From: Candidatus Izemoplasmatales bacterium
GTDB lineage: Bacteria; Bacillota_I; Bacilli_A; Izemoplasmatales; Hujiaoplasmataceae
Direction: 5' to 3'
Length of the DNA stretch: 6,561 nucleotides
NCBI GenBank assembly: GCA_028691335.1
Contig: JAQUZK010000078.1
Coordinates: 1 to 6,561, forward strand
The notes below the pieces were generated by a model, which was not told the origin of the DNA, ran no database searches, and worked only from the letters and a program-made list of their open reading frames with translations. Both the position numbers and the translations under genes were made by a program. This document shows positions 1 through 5,634 of the stretch, piece after piece (the stretch's first letter is position 1; each line of letters begins with the position of its first letter).

Positions 1-847
1 GATCATTTTTCACATATGTACCCTTAATGATATTAGTTTCACCAATAAAATTCGCTGCATAACGATATATAGGCTCGTTATAAATAGACTTCGGTGAACC
101 TAATTGTTGAATTACTCCTTCTTTCATAACAACAATTCTATCGCTCATAGTCATAGCTTCTTCTTGATCATGTGTTACAAAAAGAAATGTGATTCCTAAA
201 TTCCTTTGCATTTCTTTCAATTCATATTGCATATTCTGTCTTAATTTTAAATCTAAGGCTGCTAAAGGTTCATCTAGCAACAAAATCTTTGGTTTATTAA
301 CTAAAGCTCTAGCTAAAGCAACTCTTTGTTGCTGCCCTCCAGATAACTGATCAATCTTACGATTTGTATACCCTTCGAGTTTAACTAGTTTTAATGCTTG
401 TACAGAATCTTTATAAATTAAACTTTTTAAAGCTTTTTTGACAGAAATATTTTTTGTTTCTCCTAAAGCAGATTGTTCTGCAGCTATTCTTTGATTCCCA
501 TAAAAGTTTTCTAAATACTCCCAACTACGATTATTAAGTCCAAAAGCAACATTATCAATTACATTTAAATGAGGAAATAATGCATATTTTTGAAAAACTG
601 TATGAATAGGCCTAGCATATGGCGGAAGTTCATTGAAGATTCTTCCGTCAATAATTATCTCCCCTTCTTCCGGTTTGATAAACCCAGCAATCATCCTTAA
701 GATTGTGGTTTTCCCACAACCAGACGGTCCTAAGAGTGTAAGAAATTCATTCTCGTATATTGTTAAGTTGACATTATTGACAACTATCTCATCATCATAA
801 CTTTTAGTTAAATTCTTTAATTCAATTAAAGCTTTTTTGTTTTCCAT
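1..847 (-). CDS. potA: Spermidine/putrescine ABC transporter ATP-binding protein PotA, 3' end missing
   Basis: This is the ATPase subunit that powers polyamine import through a PotBC-type permease with a PotD-type binding protein. I translated it by hand from the ATG at 847-845; 282 codons are visible, and the C-terminal regulatory (TOBE) domain lies off the left edge. Motifs in order are Walker A GPSGCGKTT (residues 40-48), the Q-loop in VFQKYALFPHL (84-94), the ABC signature LSGGQQQR (168-175), Walker B ILLLDEP (188-194), the D-loop region LAALD (195-199) and the switch His in VTHD (224-227). The Q-loop wording and the strict LSGGQQQR are typical of PotA and related CUT1/MOI-type ATPases. 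About 44 residues (105-148) separate FGL from the VQALKLVKL helix, roughly 30 more than in E. coli PotA; mycoplasma PotA proteins carry a larger insertion at a comparable place. AAGGGGG at 860-854, 6 bases upstream, fixes the start. The permease genes would be expected downstream, beyond the edge. The substrate is inferred by family resemblance only. Confidence 0.88.
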   Translation of the reverse strand, partial: MENKKALIELKNLTKSYDDEIVVNNVNLTIYENEFLTLLGPSGCGKTTILRMIAGFIKPEEGEIIIDGRIFNELPPYARPIHTVFQKYALFPHLNVIDNVAFGLNNRSWEYLENFYGNQRIAAEQSALGETKNISVKKALKSLIYKDSVQALKLVKLEGYTNRKIDQLSGGQQQRVALARALVNKPKILLLDEPLAALDLKLRQNMQYELKEMQRNLGITFLFVTHDQEEAMTMSDRIVVMKEGVIQQLGSPKSIYNEPIYRYAANFIGETNIIKGTYVKND

Positions 848-884
848 TATAAACCCCCTTATTTTTATTTTTTTACAAGAGATA

Positions 885-912
885 ATTATAGATTATTTTT
901 TCAAAAATGCAA
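885..912 (-). promoter_or_regulatory. Sigma-A-type promoter for potA
   Basis: On the minus strand, TTGCAT (912-907) is followed after 16 bases by a perfect TATAAT (890-885). Transcription would begin near 878, giving a leader of about 30 bases that contains the AAGGGGG ribosome binding site. This leader is too short for a riboswitch. The promoter lies downstream of the trx operon terminator, so potA appears to start its own transcription unit. Confidence 0.7.
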
Positions 913-990
913 GTGTTTTTTACTAATATTTTTTTATTTTTTTATCTCGCAAAATAAAATCGAACATAAGCGCTGAATCTAGCGGTTAAA

Positions 991-1023
991 ATGAAATTAA
1001 AAAATGCCCATTTTTGGGCATTT
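991..1023 (-). terminator. Intrinsic terminator of the trx-trxB unit
   Basis: A 9-bp perfect stem (1002-1010 pairing with 1015-1023) containing TGCCCA/TGGGCA closes a TTTT loop. Read on the minus strand, it is followed by TTTTTAATTT, a U-rich tract suited to intrinsic termination. It lies about 65 bases after the reductase stop codon. On the plus strand the following bases are less U-rich, so it is oriented for the minus-strand genes. Confidence 0.85.
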
Positions 1024-1088
1024 AAAAGTTAATATTTTACTCATTTTTTAATCTTTGTTCACTTTTGGTTTTTTTTAGATTTTAAAAA

Positions 1089-1952
1089 TTATTTTAGTAT
1101 TTTAAGATATTTGTTTATTGAAATCGCAGCATGAGCACCATCACTAGCAGCTTTAACCACTTGCAATAATCCCCCTATACAATCACCAGCCGCAAATAAA
1201 CCAGGTACATTTGTCATATAATTATCATCAACAACAATATAATTATTTTCTATAAAAGCCCCAATTCTTAAAGCAAAATCATTTGCGGAAGGAGTTCCTA
1301 TTGCGACGAACAATCCATCAACCTCGTATTCACCATCTTCAGTTACGACTTTCTTGACAACTTCATCACCTTGAATCTCACATAATGGGTCCGTAACTAA
1401 CTTCTCTTTAATCTCTTCCTCTATATGTAAAGGCAAACCTAATCCATTAGTAAATACTGTAATATCATCGGAGAAATTTCTTAGTACGTCTAATTCTTCT
1501 AACATGAACTCCGCGTTACCGATGACTCCAATTTTTTTATTTCTATAAATAAAACCATCGCAAATAGCACAAAAACTCAGTCCTTTTCCAATATATTCTC
1601 TAAAGCCTTTTACTTTTATATTAGGCTTTGCTTGTCCGGTTGCGATTAAAACAACCTTTCCCTCGTATTCATTCTTTGTTGTTTTAACTTTATAACTTTC
1701 AAAATTTTCAATTCCGATTACTTCTTCTTCTACAACATCAACACCAAGTCTAACAGCCTGAGCTACACCTTGCTCAACTAGATGTTTACCACTAACTGTA
1801 TTTTCAAAAGCCCAGTAATTGTCAATATGATTAGTTCTACCTAAAGTACCTAAGTCTTTCATAATCATAAGAACATTTAATCTAAACCTTTGTAAATAAA
1901 TAGCGGCGGATGCCCCTGCAGGTCCTCCGCCAATAACTATTACATCATACAT
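1089..1952 (-). CDS. Thioredoxin reductase-like flavoprotein lacking canonical NADPH motifs (FFTR-like)
   Basis: A 287-residue cytoplasmic FAD disulfide reductase expected to reduce the thioredoxin encoded just upstream. Visible motifs are the N-terminal FAD dinucleotide fold GGGPAG (8-13), ATG in LIATGQ (102-107), the redox pair CAIC with Cys128 and Cys131 followed by DG, and the C-terminal FAD motif GLFAAGD (251-257) with QVVKAASDGAHAA. NADPH-dependent TrxB has a GxGxxA fold after the CxxC and an HRRxxFR phosphate-binding motif. Here the equivalent stretches read VIGNAEFMLEE (143-152) and ITVFTNG (164-170), so both are absent. That pattern, the length under 300, and the HIDNYWAF...SGKHL segment (42-58) resemble clostridial ferredoxin-dependent flavin thioredoxin reductases (FFTR). 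The electron donor is therefore inferred to be ferredoxin or flavodoxin, not proven. The start lies 4 bases after the trx stop with only a weak RBS, suggesting translational coupling. A strong terminator follows. Confidence 0.85.
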   Translation of the reverse strand: MYDVIVIGGGPAGASAAIYLQRFRLNVLMIMKDLGTLGRTNHIDNYWAFENTVSGKHLVEQGVAQAVRLGVDVVEEEVIGIENFESYKVKTTKNEYEGKVVLIATGQAKPNIKVKGFREYIGKGLSFCAICDGFIYRNKKIGVIGNAEFMLEELDVLRNFSDDITVFTNGLGLPLHIEEEIKEKLVTDPLCEIQGDEVVKKVVTEDGEYEVDGLFVAIGTPSANDFALRIGAFIENNYIVVDDNYMTNVPGLFAAGDCIGGLLQVVKAASDGAHAAISINKYLKILK

Positions 1953-1956
1953 TAAT

Positions 1957-2268
1957 CTATAGACCTAATCTCTTAACTAAATCTTCTTTTCTCATTAAGC
2001 CGATAACTTGGTTTTTTACTTGTCCATTTTCAAATAGATATACAGTTGGAATACTAGATACACGGAATTGATTTGCTAAATATCCTTCTTCATCAACATT
2101 GACCTTAACTACTTTTACTTTTCCTTCAAAATCTTTAGCAATTTCTTCAAGAACTGGAGCTAACATCAAACATGGTCTACACCATTGAGCCCAGAAATCA
2201 ACGATTACTGGAATATCAGATTCTAAAACTTCTTTTTTAAAAGTGTCTGTTGTTACTTTGTTTGGCAT
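1957..2268 (-). CDS. trxA: Thioredoxin with atypical WCRPC active site
   Basis: A 103-residue thioredoxin, the usual length for the family, which reduces protein disulfides in the cytoplasm. The fold signature VIVDFWAQWC (21-30) includes the buried Asp24, the active-site cysteines are Cys30 and Cys33, and the cis-proline is Pro74 in SSIPTVYLF. The active site reads WCRPC, not the nearly universal WCGPC. The next residue is Leu, where Arg or Lys is usual (CRPCLML). A longer frame opens at the ATG at 2283, but that codon lies across the Shine-Dalgarno sequence GGAGGA (2281-2276). The ATG at 2268, 7 bases downstream of that RBS, is the sensible start. The gene ends TAG 4 bases before the reductase gene, so the pair almost certainly forms one transcript. 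The Gly-to-Arg change should affect redox potential or partner choice; that is inference. Confidence 0.9.
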   Translation of the reverse strand: MPNKVTTDTFKKEVLESDIPVIVDFWAQWCRPCLMLAPVLEEIAKDFEGKVKVVKVNVDEEGYLANQFRVSSIPTVYLFENGQVKNQVIGLMRKEDLVKRLGL

Positions 2269-2275
2269 AATATAA

Positions 2276-2281
2276 TCCTCC
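2276..2281 (-). promoter_or_regulatory. Ribosome binding site deciding the trxA start
   Basis: GGAGGA read on the minus strand, 7 bases before the ATG at 2268. It overlaps the in-frame ATG at 2283, which argues against that longer start. Confidence 0.8.
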
Positions 2282-2350
2282 ATATTAATTGTTTATATTT
2301 TTACTCTTACATATTTTAACAAAGTCATTCGTTTTTTAAAAGCGATTTGC

Positions 2351-2818
2351 TTACTCTTGATTAAAATCTTTTTCGTCGATTCTAAAAGTCGTCCATTCAT
2401 TCATAGGAATCGCTTTTTTACTAAGATAAAAATCAATAGCTGGTTGATTCCAGTTTAAGCAAACCCATTCCATTCGACCACAGTTGTTTTCTTTAGCTTG
2501 AACTAACAAATAATCAAACAAAGATTTACCTATACCTTTTCCTCTAAATTCTTCATAAACAAACAAATCTTCTAAATATAATCCTTTTCTTCCTTTAAAA
2601 GTAGAAAAATTATAAAAGAATAAAGCAAATCCAACTGGAACATCATCTAATAAGGCGAAGACAACATTTGCGCTTTTTTCTACAAAAATACTTCTATAAA
2701 TTTCTTCTTTTGTTGTTATAACTTGATCTTCTAATTTTTCATATTTTGCTATACCCTTAATAAAATTTAGAATCAATTCACTCTCTTCAGGTAAAGCATA
2801 TCTAATCTCTAAACCCAT
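2351..2818 (-). CDS. GNAT N-acetyltransferase, spermidine/thialysine acetyltransferase-like
   Basis: A 155-residue single-domain GNAT enzyme that transfers acetyl from acetyl-CoA to an amine. The acetyl-CoA pyrophosphate loop is RGKGIG (92-97), preceded by the strand LYLEDLFVYEEF (80-91). The C-terminal half GRMEWVCLNWNQPAIDFY (114-131) followed by KKAIPMNEWTTFRI is characteristic of the SSAT / thialysine N-acetyltransferase branch, where the Tyr in the IDFY segment is a conserved family position. Polyamines, diamines or thialysine-like lysine analogues are therefore plausible substrates, but the sequence cannot choose among them. The start has AGAGAGG about 5 bases upstream. It lies 27 bases after the guanylate-kinase-like gene on the same strand, so the two are probably co-transcribed. 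An 82-base gap separates it from trxA, with no convincing terminator in between. A polyamine importer subunit lies in the same neighbourhood. Confidence 0.85.
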   Translation of the reverse strand: MGLEIRYALPEESELILNFIKGIAKYEKLEDQVITTKEEIYRSIFVEKSANVVFALLDDVPVGFALFFYNFSTFKGRKGLYLEDLFVYEEFRGKGIGKSLFDYLLVQAKENNCGRMEWVCLNWNQPAIDFYLSKKAIPMNEWTTFRIDEKDFNQE

Positions 2819-2845
2819 ACAACCTCTCTTTCTTTAAAAATCTAT

Positions 2846-3415
2846 CTAAAATAGACTCAACTGTTTTCCGCATATTTTCTTTTTTTCTAGAATACTTAGA
2901 TAACTACTATATATTCTATCTGCTAACTCAGATAAATTTATTTCACTTGTGTCAATTATCAAATCTAAACCTTGTATATTCTTTAGATTGAAATCATCTC
3001 TATCCGCTGCAATTCTCTTTTTTATATCTTCTGGATCGTCTTTTCTTTGTTTCATCCTTTTTATTCTAGTAGTCTCTTTTGTTTTTAAAAATATTGAAAC
3101 TATTTGACATTCACTCTTATCTAAAAATGATTTTAAACCTTGAGGTTCTAAAATTATAAATTTATCATCACTCAACTCATTTTTTGGTGTACCATAGAAA
3201 TTGTTGTTATAGAAAGCAGTTTCTATAAAATAACCTTCCTTTTTTAACTGATTAAATTTGTTTTTACTAACAAAGTGATAATCAAAACCATCAATCTCAT
3301 TAATTCTTTTCTTCCTGGTGGTACAAGTGACAACCCTAGAAATAGGATATCTATTAATCATTATTTTCGCAGATTCTGTTTTGCCAGAAGCACTTGGGCC
3401 AATTAAAACTAACAT
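2846..3415 (-). CDS. Guanylate kinase family protein, probably a divergent paralogue
   Basis: A 189-residue nucleotide kinase. Guanylate kinase phosphorylates GMP to GDP using ATP. Visible features are the P-loop GPSASGKT (6-13), the GMP-binding segment TTRKKRINEIDGFDYHFVS (32-50) with Arg34, Arg37 and Tyr46, then FIETAFYNNNFYGTP (63-77) with Glu65, Tyr74 and Thr76, the ILEPQG turn (88-93) where the family usually has a D-x-Q-G, and the lid RMKQRKDDPEDIKKRI (120-135). It is shorter than typical Gmk (about 205 residues), and its P-loop is SASGKT where SGxGKx is usual. This looks like the short guanylate-kinase-like variant I associate with Mollicutes and Erysipelotrichia, which may exist alongside a housekeeping Gmk. 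Usual gmk neighbours such as rpoZ or priA are absent. AAGGAG (3429-3424) 8 bases upstream supports the start. GMP phosphorylation is likely but unproven. Confidence 0.75.
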   Translation of the reverse strand: MLVLIGPSASGKTESAKIMINRYPISRVVTCTTRKKRINEIDGFDYHFVSKNKFNQLKKEGYFIETAFYNNNFYGTPKNELSDDKFIILEPQGLKSFLDKSECQIVSIFLKTKETTRIKRMKQRKDDPEDIKKRIAADRDDFNLKNIQGLDLIIDTSEINLSELADRIYSSYLSILEKKKICGKQLSLF

Positions 3416-3448
3416 TTAAATTTCTCCTTGAATTAAATTATACTATAT

Positions 3449-3454
3449 ATTATA
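3449..3454 (-). promoter_or_regulatory. Probable -10 element of the guanylate kinase-like/GNAT unit
   Basis: A perfect TATAAT on the minus strand (3454-3449) would place transcription start near 3442, about 27 bases before the ATG. The only -35 candidate at a suitable distance is the weak TATGAA (3477-3472). A second TATAAT at 3442-3437 lies very close to the RBS and is less likely. The region diverges from the ktrB promoter. Confidence 0.4.
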
Positions 3455-3512
3455 ACAAATACTTATACTCATTCATAGTTTTAAATCACAATTACTAATA
3501 TTTAAAAGTAGT

Positions 3513-3541
3513 TTGTAAAAATACTATAAAAGTAGTATAAT
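3513..3541 (+). promoter_or_regulatory. Sigma-A-type promoter for ktrB
   Basis: TTGTAA (3513-3518), a 17-base spacer and a perfect TATAAT (3536-3541) form a strong housekeeping promoter. Transcription would start near 3548, giving a leader of about 25 bases with the RBS GGGAG (3562-3566). That leader is too short for the c-di-AMP riboswitch (ydaO/kimA type) known upstream of some potassium transporter genes. Confidence 0.75.
3521..3538 (+). repeat. Dyad in the ktrB promoter spacer, possible operator
   Basis: ATACTA (3521-3526) and TAGTAT (3533-3538) form a perfect inverted repeat around 6 bases, overlapping the spacer and the start of the -10 box. In addition, AAAAGTAGT occurs twice in direct orientation (3504-3512 and 3528-3536), once on each side of the -35. 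A repressor binding here would block RNA polymerase. In such AT-rich sequence, chance is a serious alternative. Confidence 0.3.
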
Positions 3542-3572
3542 ATCAACGATATTTTTAAACAGGGAGACTAAT

Positions 3573-4898
3573 ATGAAAAATAAAAAGATATCACCTTTCG
3601 CTATTGTAGTAATAAGCTTTCTTACTATTATATTAGTTGGAATGTTACTACTGAAGTTACCTTTTTCTACAAAAGAAGGTTTAGATCCTCTAAGTTGGGT
3701 AGACTCGCTTTTTTTATCTACTTCAGCAGTTTGTGTAACTGGACTATCTACAATACCAAATATAGCGGAAACACTTTCTATTTTTGGTAAAGTAGTTTTA
3801 GCGATATTAATACAGATAGGTGGATTAGGTATTGTAACAATAGCGATATATGTATTAGTTGTATTAGGGATTAGAATCGGCGTGACTGAAAGATATGTTA
3901 TCAAAGAAGCGCTAAATCAACATCATTTAGGTGGAATGATTAAACTAGTAAGATCAATTATTTTTACTTCTTTAATTATTGAAGGGTTTGGTTTTATACT
4001 GAATTTCATATTCTTCATTCAAGACTTTTCATTTTTCGAAGCAATAGGCCATTCAGCGTTTCATACTATCTCTTCTTTTAATAACGCCGGTTTCGATATA
4101 TTAGGAAGTTCATCATTACAAAATTACAGTGATAATCTTTTACTCAACATTAATACAATGTTAATGATTGTAGTGGGAGGTATTGGCTTTATTGTTATCA
4201 GGGATATTGTAGATAAAAAATCTTGGAGAAATTTAAGTATATATTCAAAAATAGTTTTAAAAACTACACTTTTATTAATTGTTCTAGGTACTCTAATTAT
4301 AAAAGTTTTCGAGTACAATAACGTCACTTGGTTAGAAGCTGCTTTCCAAAGTGTCACCACAAGAACAGCTGGTTTTTCTACCGTAAATTTAAGTTTGTTT
4401 TCTTATACAACTTTAATAGTGATTATAATCTTTATGTTCATCGGAGCCTCTCCAAACTCCACTGGTGGAGGTATAAAAACCACTACACTATATATTATTT
4501 TCAAATCTATTACGAGCTTTTTAGCTGGTAAACCATTTATAACTCATAAACGAAAAATCGAAGATACTAATAAAACAAAGGCTTTTGTTGTGGCCATTCT
4601 AGCTTTTTCTGTGACAATTTTTATGTTCTTGATTGTATCACTTATAGAAGCTAAAAACACCAGTTATGATATGAGTTTTTTAGAAGTTCTATTTGAAACA
4701 TTCTCTGCATTTGGTACTGTTGGGTTATCATTAGGAATCACTCCTTATCTATTACCAGGTTCAAAAATAGTTTTATCTCTGCTAATGTTTATAGGACGTC
4801 TTGGACCTATTACTATATTTGGAATCATGAATAAAAACTGGGGACACCCAGAAATCACACACGTAAATTACGCTTCAGAGAAAATATTAGTCGGATAA
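3573..4898 (+). CDS. ktrB: KtrB/TrkH-family potassium uptake channel subunit
   Basis: A 441-residue integral membrane protein, matching the usual KtrB length, which conducts K+ (Na+-coupled in Ktr systems) across the cytoplasmic membrane. It is built of four M1-P-M2 repeats, and all four selectivity-filter segments are present with their glycines: AVCVTGL (Gly57), NNAGFD (Gly173), TRTAGFS (Gly267) and AFGTVGLS (Gly384). The mobile gating loop of the third repeat is seen as GASPNSTGGGIKTTT (291-305), and the conserved C-terminal helix as LMFIGRLGPITI (404-415). The protein ends a few residues after the ITHVNYASEKILVG tail. The regulatory RCK subunit KtrA, which binds ATP/ADP and c-di-AMP, is not encoded in the window. 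B. subtilis KtrD is a precedent for a KtrB-type subunit not adjacent to its regulator. GGGAG is 6 bases before the ATG. The gene has its own promoter and terminator and so is probably monocistronic. Confidence 0.94.
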   Translation: MKNKKISPFAIVVISFLTIILVGMLLLKLPFSTKEGLDPLSWVDSLFLSTSAVCVTGLSTIPNIAETLSIFGKVVLAILIQIGGLGIVTIAIYVLVVLGIRIGVTERYVIKEALNQHHLGGMIKLVRSIIFTSLIIEGFGFILNFIFFIQDFSFFEAIGHSAFHTISSFNNAGFDILGSSSLQNYSDNLLLNINTMLMIVVGGIGFIVIRDIVDKKSWRNLSIYSKIVLKTTLLLIVLGTLIIKVFEYNNVTWLEAAFQSVTTRTAGFSTVNLSLFSYTTLIVIIIFMFIGASPNSTGGGIKTTTLYIIFKSITSFLAGKPFITHKRKIEDTNKTKAFVVAILAFSVTIFMFLIVSLIEAKNTSYDMSFLEVLFETFSAFGTVGLSLGITPYLLPGSKIVLSLLMFIGRLGPITIFGIMNKNWGHPEITHVNYASEKILVG

Positions 4899-4947
4899 AA
4901 AAACCCTATAAATAGTTGTGTATCACTTACTATTTATAGGGTTTTTT
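4898..4947. terminator. Bidirectional intrinsic terminator between convergent genes
   Basis: A perfect 16-bp stem (4901-4916 with 4929-4944), extended by A-T pairs to 4898-4947, carries CCCTATAAATAGT and its complement. GTG-TAT-CAC inside the loop can form a small apical stem. The A-tract on the left and T-tract on the right give U-runs in both directions. It starts at the last base of the ktrB stop codon and lies 14 bases past the stop codon of the minus-strand zinc-ribbon gene, so it serves both. Confidence 0.9.
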
Positions 4948-4961
4948 ATTTTGGCTTTTTT

Positions 4962-5633
4962 TTATGCGTGAAATCTTTTTTTAATCTCGTCTTTAATTGA
5001 TTTTGGAAAGAAAAATATTATGAAGAATAATATTGTTATAGCTAAAGCGAATGAAGTAATTGAAGGCCATGTAATATCTATTATATTACCAAAAACTAAA
5101 GCTATGGGTATTAATGATAGAATTAATATTGTTAAAAGATACAGTATGTAATCTCTATAATCAATTCTTCTAACCAAAATAGTTGTAGAAATTGCTAAAT
5201 TACATGATGACAAAAGGAAAGGCATTAAGTAATTATAAGACCAACCTGAGTTTTCAGCCATTACATCAATCAATATAAGTAGTCCAATTAACAATAATGT
5301 TATAGTGGCGAACTTAAACGCTATATTATGTCTTGAAAACACTCCTACACTCATTAAAATCCAAAAAAACACAATACTTCCTATAGGAACTAAAGACCAT
5401 AATTTACCATCATAAGAAGCTAAATTAATTATCGCAAGAATTATTATAGATACAAATGTAAAAAACATTAATATTTTTTTAGTAAGAGGATATACTTCTC
5501 TATTTAAAGAGACGTATTCAGGATATTTCTCAATAACCTTAGAGTCAGATTCTCCCTCTAAAACTTGTTGGCACAAAGGACAATAATTATTGTGAGTATT
5601 TATTGTTATTTTACATTTATCACAGTGTTTCAT
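4962..5633 (-). CDS. Zinc-ribbon membrane protein (DUF6320-like)
   Basis: A 223-residue protein with an N-terminal zinc ribbon and a membrane domain. Cys4, Cys7, Cys18 and Cys21 (CDKC and CPLC) would bind one zinc, presumably in the cytoplasm. A linker (22-50) leads to about six hydrophobic segments near 53-71, 80-99, 106-124, 134-153, 161-181 and 191-210, ending in a basic tail (KSIKDEIKKRFHA). The architecture and the acyltransferase neighbour resemble the uncharacterised DUF6320 family, as I recall it. A longer frame runs from 5726, but it overlaps the upstream gene. The ATG at 5633 has GGAGGAG (5647-5641) 7 bases before it, and zinc-ribbon homologues begin exactly at such a MxxCxxC. The upstream stop ends one base before this ATG, so translation is coupled and the two proteins probably act together. 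No enzymatic motif is visible; an accessory, anchoring or transport role for the acyltransferase product is only a guess. Confidence 0.8.
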   Translation of the reverse strand: MKHCDKCKITINTHNNYCPLCQQVLEGESDSKVIEKYPEYVSLNREVYPLTKKILMFFTFVSIIILAIINLASYDGKLWSLVPIGSIVFFWILMSVGVFSRHNIAFKFATITLLLIGLLILIDVMAENSGWSYNYLMPFLLSSCNLAISTTILVRRIDYRDYILYLLTILILSLIPIALVFGNIIDITWPSITSFALAITILFFIIFFFPKSIKDEIKKRFHA

Positions 5634-5634
5634 A

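Larger units (their letters stand above)
848..1088. other. Intergenic region between potA and the thioredoxin reductase gene
   Basis: This gap holds the potA promoter and RBS on its left side and the trx-unit terminator in its middle. The remaining 1024-1088 is a T-rich (plus strand) 3' untranslated stretch. A short imperfect inverted element, CGCT-N6-AGCG (971-984), sits upstream of the potA promoter. It could be an operator, but four base pairs are too few to claim. I see no gene here. Confidence 0.6.

Noticed and set aside
961..975. Possible LexA/SOS box starting CGAACATAAG
   Set aside because: Only the left half GAAC matches; the required GTTC half is absent at the proper distance.
1024..1088. 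Tiny reading frame after the reductase gene (minus strand, beginning MSKIL)
   Set aside because: It has only about 14 codons, no RBS, and runs through the terminator hairpin.
2269..2283. Longer thioredoxin start at 2283 (five extra residues MEDYI)
   Set aside because: The codons ATG GAG GA contain the Shine-Dalgarno sequence itself; the ATG at 2268 is at the proper distance and gives the standard thioredoxin N-terminus.
2284..2350. Terminator or strong promoter between the GNAT gene and trxA
   Set aside because: No stable hairpin can be formed. TTGTTA followed by TATAAA has a 19-base spacer and other -10-like strings are weak, so whether trxA has its own promoter remains undecided.
3548..3572. 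Riboswitch (c-di-AMP or other) ahead of ktrB
   Set aside because: The predicted leader is only about 25 bases, too short to fold a sensing domain.
3524..3904. Minus-strand open frame of 126 codons over the start of ktrB
   Set aside because: It is antisense to the well-supported ktrB gene, lacks an RBS and has low-complexity composition. Open frames at 4124-4360, 4328-4531 and 5873-6193 were dismissed likewise.
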